Below, piece by piece: positions 1 to 8,505 of a stretch of DNA of 37,054 nucleotides; position 1 is the stretch's first letter; each line of letters opens with the position of its first letter. The notes beneath the pieces are model-generated. The model did no database searches. It was not told the origin of the DNA and saw only the letters and a program-made list of their open reading frames with translations. Origin of the DNA: a virus; IMG/VR virus record IMGVR_UViG_3300017726_000021, positions 1-37,054 of that record; one strand, written 5' to 3'. A program made the position numbers and the translations under genes.

Positions 1-3000
1 CTATTGGTAACGGAGTCAACATTGGTGCTGTTTCTGCAACTATTGTCAATATTAGATCTCTTTCTAAAGATTTTAAACTTCTTGACATCGAAGATAATAT
101 TGCGGTACTGAAAACTAAAGATAAATTCCACGGTCTTGCGGTTGGTGATGATGTCATCGTTACTGTCGAACCAAACTCAAGTATCGCTACTCAAAGGTAT
201 GATGTAGAAACTAAGAAGTATCATACTATTCAGCTGAATAATATTGAAAGATCTACTGCGATTAATTATTCTGGTCTTTCTAGAATTTCTATTATTGGTG
301 CTGGAACATCATTTGCGCCAAGTCAAACTTATACTGGCGTCACTGCAGAATTCTTTGGCGAAGGCAGACTTGGTGTGACTCACGGTTCGCTTAATATTAC
401 TACAGATGCCAACGGTAGAGTTGCAACTGCTGTGATTGCTGATGGCGGTGCTGGATATCAATACGGTGATGTAGTCAGTGTAGCGGTTGGCACACTTGGT
501 GGCAATGTGCAAAGTCAGAAACCATCTTTCTTTGTTGATGCAGCTGGATTTGGTTACAATGAAACTGAATTGATCGTTGACAACTCAAATGGTATTTCTA
601 CTGGAGATATCATACAAATCACTGAAGAAAGATTAGAAGTTGTCAGTGTAACTGGAAATATCATTACAGTTATCAGAGGAGCTCAAAATACAGAAATTGT
701 CGATCATTTAGATGACATTGCCGTAGAATTGGTCACAAAGACATATAGATTTACTAAAGACAGTGTTGTTAATTTTGGATCTAGTAATGCATATGTTGAT
801 AACTATGATCCATCTACGCAACAGCTTGATGTTTACTATGTAAATGAGGGTGACCAGATTATTGCAGATAATTCTATTTTTGTAGATGAAAGCACTCCAA
901 CCAAGCAAGCACAGATTGATAGTGTTACTGACACGTCTCTCAGATTCAGATTCCGTAAAGATGGTGAGTCTGAATGGTTTAAGAACATTAGTCTTGATAT
1001 TCAAAGAACATATCGATACATCTTTGATACTAGTAGTCCTACCTTGGTTGGTAGACATCTTAAGTTCTACGAGAATGTTTATAGAACTAGAAATCTTCTT
1101 CAGGCATTTGAGTCCATCGAAAAACCTGGATTCTCTGGTTCATACACTTCTTTCCAGCTAGGTTACGGTATTCCTATTGACGGAACTAATTGGGAGCAAA
1201 AACCAGTTATTGCTGTTCCTCCTAAAATCTATTATGATGAACCCTTAAGCAAAATTAATTCGGAAGATCAATTCTTTACTCTTGTAGAAGATCCATTTGC
1301 TGGTAAGCACGCTGTATTCTATGGCTTTGAATACGAATTTGCTTATAGACTACCCAAGGCACCTCAGCAAGAAGGATTTACAAACGTTCAGTACTTTACA
1401 GATTCTCTGTATGCTATTGGTAGCATTAAGAACGTTAAAGTTATTAGTGGTGGTAAGAACTTCACATTACCCCCACAACTTCCTGGTGTCTTCTTGAATA
1501 AGAGGTTTAGAGGTGCATTTACTCCTTTAATCGAAGATGGCAAGATTACTTCGGTAAACATTATTGATACGGGACTAAACTACTCCCAACCCAAGGTTTT
1601 ACTTGAGAACACTGGTGGTGGCGCTAATGCTCAGTTCCGTGTTGAGCTGACTAATCAAGGTGCTGTTGGTCGTATTGTGCCTACAGAAGAAGGTTCTGGA
1701 TATGGTCCTGATACTACTGTGAGACTATATGAGTCTGACGCAAAACTATATGCTCACGGCGAGAATATTGGTAGGCTTGCCACTTTAGAGATTATTTCTT
1801 CTGGTAAAAACTTTAATAATGATCCATCATTGCTGCCACAGGTCAATCCTCCTATTGTGATGACTTTAAGAAACTTCCCTGATAGGGCATTCTTAAATGG
1901 TGAACAAATTACTCAGAGAGATGCCAATGGGAAGATGATCGCATTTGGTCGTGTTGACTATTGGATCAATGGTATGAACATTCTGCGAATTAAGCAGGTT
2001 CAGGGTAAATTTGATCAACGATATCCTCTTTATGGCGAAGCGCTTCGCAGCACAGCTGATATTCAGAAGATTTACGTTGCTAAGATTGATCCTGTTATTG
2101 GACCTACTAGCACATCGATTGGTAACTTCCAAACTGACCGTAGTAAGCTGTCTGCTGTGTCGCAGAAGATTCAAGATGGTATTTACTATCAAGATTATTC
2201 TTATGTGGTTAAATCCACCATTTCTATTAATGACTGGAGAGACTTTGTTAAGAAGTTCACTCACCCTGCAGGATTTAACCTGTTTGGTGAAGTTCTAATC
2301 GAATCTTTCGGTGATGCCGAGCAACCAGCAACTATTGACACTCCTCAGTCTGGCACTAAGGACAATGGTTTTGGTGCTGTCATTAGTATTATTGAACCTG
2401 GTGTTTTAGGAGTTACTACTAGTCATAAAGCTACGAGAATTACTCAATCTCACGTCAGAGTTGATACATTCAGACAGCAGCGTGGTCTTGGCACTCTTAA
2501 CTACAGTGAGCGTAACAATGTAGAGATCGAGGTATTTGACCTTGCCGTATCTCCTGAATTCGATGGTGAGGTGCAAGTAGACGGTTCGGTTACTGGCACA
2601 AGAACCTTTACGCTGTTCAAAAAAGATATCAATGAACCGTTGGTGCCATACAAAGCACAGCAATTGCTGGTAACTCTAGATGGTGTGCTGCAGGATCCCG
2701 ATACTGCATATACTGTCTCTGGTAGTACAATTACATTTGCTGAAGCTCCTCTCGGACCATTTGTTGATGCTAAGACTGGCATTAATGTTCCTGGAGTTAA
2801 TTTCTACGGTAAGTCAATTAAATTCCAAGACAATATTAACAATGACCGTTATATGCTTGAGGCAAATAATATTACCTCACAGTTTGATGGTACTAGTACT
2901 AATTTCGATCTCGGTATTGAAATTGTCAATGACGACCACGTATTCATCTCTTTGGATGGTGTTCTTCAAGAACCTGGAGTCGCATACAACCTTGTGGAAG

Positions 3001-6000
3001 GTGGTGCAGGCGAAGTTACCTTTACAGAACCTCCTAGACAAGTTGGTAAGATCCTAGAGCTGGATATTACTGATGCAACTAACTTCTTAGTTAATGATTT
3101 TGTTGTTGGACAGACATCTGGAGCACGTGGCGAGATTGTCGCTAAACGTTACTTTGTCGATCACAGATTCCTCAATGCTGCAGATCTATTAGCTGACAAC
3201 AGTACAATTCTTGCTGAAGAAGCTGTTGGAATTTTAGATGATACCAGTAAGTTTGATGGATTCACTTATCCTGGTCTAGGTAGAAACCAGTGTATCACTG
3301 ATCTCAAATCTGTTCTGAAAAATATTTCTAGAGATTTGCAACTTGGTGGCAATAGTAATACTTGGGATGCTGCTAAAGAGTATTTGCTCAATCCTGCTGA
3401 CCCTAACTCGGATCTTAAGCATATTGAAGGTGAAGTTGAAGCTACACTATGGGCGATGAAGTATTTTAAGGATATGTCTATCCTTACTATTCGTAATCAC
3501 TTTGGTATTGGCAATCTCACTAGTCAACAACGTTTTGCTGATACGACGTTCAGTATGACACCTACAAATGCTCTTTATACAGCATCTAGCGGTGTCCTAG
3601 TCCTTACACTCCCTGGTCACGAACTGTCTTCTAGTGACAAAGTTGCAATTGCAACTGATTCACTTGTATTTACTTGCGATAAGGATAGCAATCAAACGCA
3701 GCATAGCTATCCTCGCAGTACAGATCCTGCTGCAGGTGTTATTCTGTCTATTGTATCAATTTCTGGCGATGATGTTACTATAAATGTTGGTGCTTCACCA
3801 GCTGGTGAGCAATATAGTCATTCGTTTGTAAGTTCTTCTGCAAATAGCATCGGTAAGTATAACGATGTTTACAATAAGACAAATGCTGTCGCAGACGAAT
3901 TTATTGATAGCGCTAATCTATTAAATGCTAACCGTAACTTCATTGCTGAAGAAGCTGTCGCTATGATGCTTGCTGGTGGCGGAACGATTTCAGACCCTGC
4001 TTTCAATACTGCTGTATCGATTGTTTCTGCCACTGCAACAACTATTACTGTCGATGTTGGCAAATCAGATTCTATAGATGCACATACTTTCGATAGTGCA
4101 CTTGCCAATTCTGTTATCACTGGTGGTAACTATACTCATACATTGCAAGAAGTTGCTGCAAATTCAATACAAGTAACTTCTGGTCCTGCTTTAACTCCGA
4201 CTGATGCTACTTACGATCCAGCAACTGGTGAGTTTGTAATGACAGTTGTTGGGCACACTCTTACGACTAGCAGTACAGTTACTATTGCAGATGACGCATT
4301 TATATTCAGATGCTCGATGGATCAGAATGCTACACCGCATAGTTATCCTCGTTCTACTGACCCTGCATCTGGACAGCAATTAGCAGTCACTAGTGTTACC
4401 ACTGATACATTTACGGTTAATGTTGGTGTGTCTGCTGAAGTAACTTTCACACCTACTAACGGTACCTATGATCCTCTGACTGGAATGATGATGCTGGATA
4501 TCGGCACTCATACTCTTGCTCAAGGAACTAGCATCAGACTGTTGACAAATGGTATTTCATTCACCTGTGATCTGGACAATTACACAGTAGCGAAGGCATA
4601 TCCTCGTGCATCTTCTCCTGGAAGTTCTGATGATTGTTGCGATGATGTTAAGGATATGCTAAAAGCTATAGCTTGGAACTTACAATATGGTGGCAACAAC
4701 AAAGTCTGGGATGCTGCAGAACTCTATGTCGATAGAGATGGATATCTGAATCATATTACCCAGAAAGTACCCGAAACCCTACAAGTATTTGCAAATGTCA
4801 AAACTCTCGCTGCTGATGTCATTCGCAACAACGTTATCACACCAGCTGGTACCCACGGAGTCACTCAGGTGTTTGATAACAGCATTACTGTTGAGACAAA
4901 TGAGTGTGCATCTGTAGAATCCGCTATCGGTGTTTTGGTAGATTTGGTTGGTAATGCTATCCAAACTCCTAGCACATTTGAAGCAAACGTTGCAAGAACA
5001 CTACCTTTAGTTTGGCCAACTGAGTTCAGCACCTTGACTCCAACTCGTGATTTGACAATCACTATAGATGCTGCTAATCCATATTGCCAACAGGTCGAAT
5101 CTGCAGTTAATGTTCTTTTCAATATTGTCACTACAACAATTTCAGAAGCTGCATTTAACAATACCAATCATTTGCTGAATGTTGCACAGGACTTCCCAAA
5201 TCCCAACAGAATTCAAGTTGAGATGACTAAGAAGGACTTCCTACAGGGTGAAGATATCCAGTCTGAAGCTTCTCTTCTTACGGCAACTACTCAAAGCGTA
5301 TCTTCTATCAACCCTGGTATCCAGCAAAAATTCTTCGGATTCAAGCAAGGTAAGTATTACAAACTGGATTCTATTGAGTCTCAGTTTAATGATGCTCAAA
5401 CTATCTTCGATTTGGAAAGAAGTGGCGTTCCTTTCTATTCAGAAAGATCGCAAAATCTCGTTGTCATCCTGAATGGTGTTATGCAGGTCAACCGCGTAGC
5501 ATATCGTGTGGAAGACAACCTTGTCGTATTTAATGAAGCTCCTGCCTTTGGTTCTGCTTGCTTCATTCTTTACTTCTATGGTTTGGACCCTGAGCGTGTT
5601 TTGATCGGTTATAATATCGAACCACCTGGCACATTTAAGAAGTTCTTTAAGTTAACTCTGGATCAACAGATTTTGCTACCTTTGGAAGGTGCTCAATGTT
5701 GGGTTTCTACAGAACCTGTAACTAACATTGTAAGAGAATATCCTTATTCGTTTGCACGGGGTAGAATTTATAAGCAAGCGTGGACTCCTGGTCAGCAGAA
5801 TGTTCTTTTTGTGGAGGGTGTGACTGCACAGAAATCAAACTGGTTGAATGGTACCTTAAGTGTTACTAGAGACAGAGGATCAACTGCTCCTATTATTGAG
5901 CTGCAAATTCTAGATGTTGAAGAGCAAGTCAATGAAGACTTTAGAGAAAAACTATTCAACAGACAGGATAGAATCAAGTCTAATCTCAGTCAGGGTGACT

Positions 6001-8450
6001 TAATCAAAATTGATGGCGAGGCAGAGACTCGTGGTATTGTGAGAGCTGCTAGAGATGCACTGGTCACTTCTGGTTATGATTCTGATACTTCTGGTATCGT
6101 GTCTTCTTTCTTTAGAAGTTACGAATATGAAGTTGTTCTTAACGTTGGTCCTTATTCTGGACAGATTGAGGGTTTTGGCGCTCAAGCAATTGCTAAAATC
6201 GACGCTGAAGTAAGATTCCACACTTTACAATCTTCTAGAACTGAAGGTGTGGAGTTCTTACCTGGTGACGAAGTTGTTCAATATCAAGATCAGAATGATA
6301 CTTCTAGTCCTGTTATTTGGAGAGCAGTTGTCAAAGCATATGCTCCTAAAGATAAGGCAATTGAATTTAGAAGTGAATATATTGATGGCACTACTCCCGT
6401 TGTTTATACAGATCCCGACGTTAACACTTTCCGTACTGGAGAAAGAATTTACGTTGAAGCTACACCTAGTACAAATGCTATCGCATTGCAGTACTTAGAA
6501 CCTGGTGGTGTTAATCGTGTTGTCTTGACTAGAAGAGACAATTCTGCATACTACGAATCTTTCAGAGAATGGAAGCAAGCAAATGTTTGGAACAAAGGTG
6601 AGAATTTATTAGGTAACGGATTCGTTCCTATGAATGCCAGTGCAAATAATGAACCTGGGGAGTATGACTTTACATCTTCAATTTATGACGATCAACTAAA
6701 TCCTCAGATCTCCAAAAATTATCGCGAACCTCCCGTGATGATCTTTAGATCTTCACCTGTCACAGATTCTAATGGCGATTCTTTAGGTTCTCCTACTGGT
6801 GGTGGCGCTCGTGCTACTGCAATTGTTGTTCGTGGAGAAATTGTTGATACCGAGCTTATTTCTTCTGGTTCTGGTTATAAAGTTCCTCCTCAAATCCTCT
6901 TTACTAGAGGTTACTTTGTGTTCCGTAAGGATCCTCTGAGTGTTGCCAATTTCACGACATTTGGTATTGAACCTCCGACTATTGACTCTCCTGTCGGTGT
7001 TCAAAGCTTCTTGCAAACCATCTTCAAAGGTGGCGATCGCACCCGTTGGACTCTGTTCAACTCCTACGCTCCTGCTGGTGATAACCTTGTATTTGGTAAT
7101 GCTGGTGCACCGATCTATCAAGTTAAAAAATACTATGATGGTCGAGTAATTATTCAGAAAATTCTGGATCTTACTAATAAGATGCATCCTCAGCCTGAGA
7201 TCTACATCAATCTGGCACCAGAAGATGTTCGTTGCTATTGGAAGGAAACTACAGTTCTGCAGTCTCAGATGACTGGTGGTGTACAAGGAATCTCTTGTGC
7301 ACTTACTAAGTACAAGAAAACTGAGACTAAAGTTCAATATAATGCTGGTGTTATTGAAAAGAGAGCTTTCAATAATCCTAATCTGATTGGTTTTGACACT
7401 TACAACACGGGTTCTCTTGGACTGACTATCGGTTCGTTGGAGTCTATGAAGTTTGAAATTCAACCCCAATCTAATAATTCTATCGGACAGAATGGTTACT
7501 ATACCGATTCTGCTGGTAGGCAGATTAATTATGTAATGGGTGATATGAACCTTGACTTCTGGTCTAATTTGTATCCAAACCTTACGATTGGCGATTTCGA
7601 GAATCCCGATATCCTCAATTCTCAGGTATATGCTGAGGGAGATCAAAACTACTTCCGTTATCAGCAAGGTTCCGAAATACATTTCAGAACTACCAGCAAA
7701 GCTATGATTCTTGATAATACCTTTGGGGATGATGTTCTGTTAGTAAACAGTACGAAAGGATTCCCTGCATCTGGCGGTAAGTTAATTATTGCCGATGTAG
7801 CTGCGGATAAGAGAGAAGAAATGACTTACACTTCTTCCACATCGGATAGATTCTTAGGAGTCCAAAGATTGAATCCTTTGAGCACAGTGGAAGAAGGTTC
7901 CAGATTTGCCGCTATGACTAACACCAAACTTACGCAATATGTGAGTCTATCTAACGGTGGTACTGGATTGAGTTACAATGGAGGATTTATTTCCGATGTT
8001 CAATATTACTTATTCTATGGCGGTAACGTTGGTAGCAATAGAATAATCCACTGGACTTTCAGTACAGCTAATGAGATTCAATCTTTCCAGAATCACAACA
8101 CTATTACTGTTGAATATATACGAGGTACTGGATCTAATGGCGGTGAATATCCAGGGCAAGATTTAGAACTATGGTTCTGGTCTGCAAATACAAATTATGT
8201 AAAAGCAGGAAATGTTTGGTCCTCTGGTGATGCTGCTGGGGGAGATTGGAGCACAACTACATTGAATATCCCTGCTACTATCCAAACAGAAATTAATAAT
8301 GGCAACGCATACCGAATGTACTTCCAGCAACTTAGTATTCAAGCAGGTGGTGCTGACTACTTCGGTCTCAGAACTTGGTGGCTTGATGACACTGACGGCG
8401 AACCCACATATCCAAAGGGAACAGTCGTGATGTCTGCGAATAAACTATAA
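1..8450 (+). CDS. gp7: Giant baseplate wedge protein, gp7-like (5' end outside the window)
   Basis: The frame is open from base 3, so the true start lies upstream; the internal GTG at 375 is not a start. At least 2815 residues are visible, against about 1030 in T4 gp7. The link to gp7 is a conserved block at 2181-2298 (YVVKSTISINDW, then FTHPAGF, then GEVL) that aligns with T4 gp7 (YVMKIKSNLPSSRW, then FVHPVGF). Another clue is its position directly before gp8. About 2090 residues follow this block. They contain tandem beta modules: GVLQ-type repeats, three Cys/YPR repeats, two helical WDAA repeats, and SG-GY-PP repeats. In T4, gp7 is the wedge initiator that organises gp10, gp8 and gp6. The extension is probably a phage-specific elaboration. 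The C-terminal about 150 residues look like a separate beta-sandwich. I am fairly sure of a virion baseplate role and less sure of strict gp7 orthology. Confidence 0.7.
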   Translation, partial: IGNGVNIGAVSATIVNIRSLSKDFKLLDIEDNIAVLKTKDKFHGLAVGDDVIVTVEPNSSIATQRYDVETKKYHTIQLNNIERSTAINYSGLSRISIIGAGTSFAPSQTYTGVTAEFFGEGRLGVTHGSLNITTDANGRVATAVIADGGAGYQYGDVVSVAVGTLGGNVQSQKPSFFVDAAGFGYNETELIVDNSNGISTGDIIQITEERLEVVSVTGNIITVIRGAQNTEIVDHLDDIAVELVTKTYRFTKDSVVNFGSSNAYVDNYDPSTQQLDVYYVNEGDQIIADNSIFVDESTPTKQAQIDSVTDTSLRFRFRKDGESEWFKNISLDIQRTYRYIFDTSSPTLVGRHLKFYENVYRTRNLLQAFESIEKPGFSGSYTSFQLGYGIPIDGTNWEQKPVIAVPPKIYYDEPLSKINSEDQFFTLVEDPFAGKHAVFYGFEYEFAYRLPKAPQQEGFTNVQYFTDSLYAIGSIKNVKVISGGKNFTLPPQLPGVFLNKRFRGAFTPLIEDGKITSVNIIDTGLNYSQPKVLLENTGGGANAQFRVELTNQGAVGRIVPTEEGSGYGPDTTVRLYESDAKLYAHGENIGRLATLEIISSGKNFNNDPSLLPQVNPPIVMTLRNFPDRAFLNGEQITQRDANGKMIAFGRVDYWINGMNILRIKQVQGKFDQRYPLYGEALRSTADIQKIYVAKIDPVIGPTSTSIGNFQTDRSKLSAVSQKIQDGIYYQDYSYVVKSTISINDWRDFVKKFTHPAGFNLFGEVLIESFGDAEQPATIDTPQSGTKDNGFGAVISIIEPGVLGVTTSHKATRITQSHVRVDTFRQQRGLGTLNYSERNNVEIEVFDLAVSPEFDGEVQVDGSVTGTRTFTLFKKDINEPLVPYKAQQLLVTLDGVLQDPDTAYTVSGSTITFAEAPLGPFVDAKTGINVPGVNFYGKSIKFQDNINNDRYMLEANNITSQFDGTSTNFDLGIEIVNDDHVFISLDGVLQEPGVAYNLVEGGAGEVTFTEPPRQVGKILELDITDATNFLVNDFVVGQTSGARGEIVAKRYFVDHRFLNAADLLADNSTILAEEAVGILDDTSKFDGFTYPGLGRNQCITDLKSVLKNISRDLQLGGNSNTWDAAKEYLLNPADPNSDLKHIEGEVEATLWAMKYFKDMSILTIRNHFGIGNLTSQQRFADTTFSMTPTNALYTASSGVLVLTLPGHELSSSDKVAIATDSLVFTCDKDSNQTQHSYPRSTDPAAGVILSIVSISGDDVTINVGASPAGEQYSHSFVSSSANSIGKYNDVYNKTNAVADEFIDSANLLNANRNFIAEEAVAMMLAGGGTISDPAFNTAVSIVSATATTITVDVGKSDSIDAHTFDSALANSVITGGNYTHTLQEVAANSIQVTSGPALTPTDATYDPATGEFVMTVVGHTLTTSSTVTIADDAFIFRCSMDQNATPHSYPRSTDPASGQQLAVTSVTTDTFTVNVGVSAEVTFTPTNGTYDPLTGMMMLDIGTHTLAQGTSIRLLTNGISFTCDLDNYTVAKAYPRASSPGSSDDCCDDVKDMLKAIAWNLQYGGNNKVWDAAELYVDRDGYLNHITQKVPETLQVFANVKTLAADVIRNNVITPAGTHGVTQVFDNSITVETNECASVESAIGVLVDLVGNAIQTPSTFEANVARTLPLVWPTEFSTLTPTRDLTITIDAANPYCQQVESAVNVLFNIVTTTISEAAFNNTNHLLNVAQDFPNPNRIQVEMTKKDFLQGEDIQSEASLLTATTQSVSSINPGIQQKFFGFKQGKYYKLDSIESQFNDAQTIFDLERSGVPFYSERSQNLVVILNGVMQVNRVAYRVEDNLVVFNEAPAFGSACFILYFYGLDPERVLIGYNIEPPGTFKKFFKLTLDQQILLPLEGAQCWVSTEPVTNIVREYPYSFARGRIYKQAWTPGQQNVLFVEGVTAQKSNWLNGTLSVTRDRGSTAPIIELQILDVEEQVNEDFREKLFNRQDRIKSNLSQGDLIKIDGEAETRGIVRAARDALVTSGYDSDTSGIVSSFFRSYEYEVVLNVGPYSGQIEGFGAQAIAKIDAEVRFHTLQSSRTEGVEFLPGDEVVQYQDQNDTSSPVIWRAVVKAYAPKDKAIEFRSEYIDGTTPVVYTDPDVNTFRTGERIYVEATPSTNAIALQYLEPGGVNRVVLTRRDNSAYYESFREWKQANVWNKGENLLGNGFVPMNASANNEPGEYDFTSSIYDDQLNPQISKNYREPPVMIFRSSPVTDSNGDSLGSPTGGGARATAIVVRGEIVDTELISSGSGYKVPPQILFTRGYFVFRKDPLSVANFTTFGIEPPTIDSPVGVQSFLQTIFKGGDRTRWTLFNSYAPAGDNLVFGNAGAPIYQVKKYYDGRVIIQKILDLTNKMHPQPEIYINLAPEDVRCYWKETTVLQSQMTGGVQGISCALTKYKKTETKVQYNAGVIEKRAFNNPNLIGFDTYNTGSLGLTIGSLESMKFEIQPQSNNSIGQNGYYTDSAGRQINYVMGDMNLDFWSNLYPNLTIGDFENPDILNSQVYAEGDQNYFRYQQGSEIHFRTTSKAMILDNTFGDDVLLVNSTKGFPASGGKLIIADVAADKREEMTYTSSTSDRFLGVQRLNPLSTVEEGSRFAAMTNTKLTQYVSLSNGGTGLSYNGGFISDVQYYLFYGGNVGSNRIIHWTFSTANEIQSFQNHNTITVEYIRGTGSNGGEYPGQDLELWFWSANTNYVKAGNVWSSGDAAGGDWSTTTLNIPATIQTEINNGNAYRMYFQQLSIQAGGADYFGLRTWWLDDTDGEPTYPKGTVVMSANKL
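2181..2298 (+). other. gp7 family signature block
   Basis: Residues about 727-765 of the visible protein carry YVVKSTISINDW, FTHPAGF and GEVL. T4 gp7 has the same order of Tyr-Val, Trp, Phe-x-HP-x-GF near its C-terminus. This short block is the main reason for calling the giant protein gp7-like. Confidence 0.6.
2656..3035 (+). repeat. Two GVLQ-type beta modules in gp7
   Basis: Two neighbouring copies read LLVTLDGVLQDPDTAY and VFISLDGVLQEPGVAY. Each is followed by a short strand ending in an AP or PP turn (ITFAEAP, VTFTEPP). A third copy lies at about 5382-5550 (LVVILNGVMQVNRVAY, VVFNEAP). The same module occurs in the fibre genes at 21752-23122 and 24534-25703. Confidence 0.75.
3291..3510 (+). 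repeat. Helical WDAA module, copy 1, in gp7
   Basis: The segment starts at a Cys (CITDLKSVLKNI) and continues with LQLGGNSNTWDAAKEYL and a following helical stretch ending in TIRNHF. Copy 2 lies at 4635-4840 (CCDDVKDMLKAI, LQYGGNNKVWDAAELY, VIRNNV). The two copies bracket the Cys/YPR beta repeats, so the whole unit appears to have been duplicated. Confidence 0.65.
3550..4620 (+). repeat. Three Cys/YPR beta repeats in gp7
   Basis: Copies begin near 3550, 4190 and 4438. Each opens with TPTNALY-, TPTDATY- or TPTNGTY-like strands, then a GH-L segment, then FTCDKD, FRCSMD or FTCDLD, then HSYPRSTDP, HSYPRSTDP or KAYPRASSP. Copies 1 and 2 retain the His before SYPR; copy 3 lacks it. YSHSF, AHTF and YTHTL motifs lie between copies 1 and 2. 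Confidence 0.7.
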
Positions 8451-8464
8451 TTAAAGTCACTAAA

Positions 8465-8472
8465 TATAAATA
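8465..8472 (+). promoter_or_regulatory. T4-type late promoter for gene 8
   Basis: Exact TATAAATA in the 55-base gap between gp7 and gp8, overlapping an upstream CTAAATA at 8460-8466. This matches the consensus read by the T4 gp55/gp33 late machinery. Transcription would start about six bases downstream, leaving a leader of roughly 28 bases before the gp8 ATG. No strong Shine-Dalgarno sequence is visible. Confidence 0.75.
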
Positions 8473-8505
8473 ACCACGGATCCAGTCTCAGTATACGAAA
8501 ATCCA

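Noticed and set aside
375-377. GTG as the start of the first large gene
   Set aside because: The same frame is open and plausible to the left edge of the window (bases 3-374), so this codon is internal Val.
6783-7682. 299-residue open frame on the minus strand
   Set aside because: It lies wholly inside gp7, has no ribosome site or promoter, and its translation is Ile/Asn/Arg/Ser-rich as expected from reverse reading of a Thr/Asn/Ser-rich gene.
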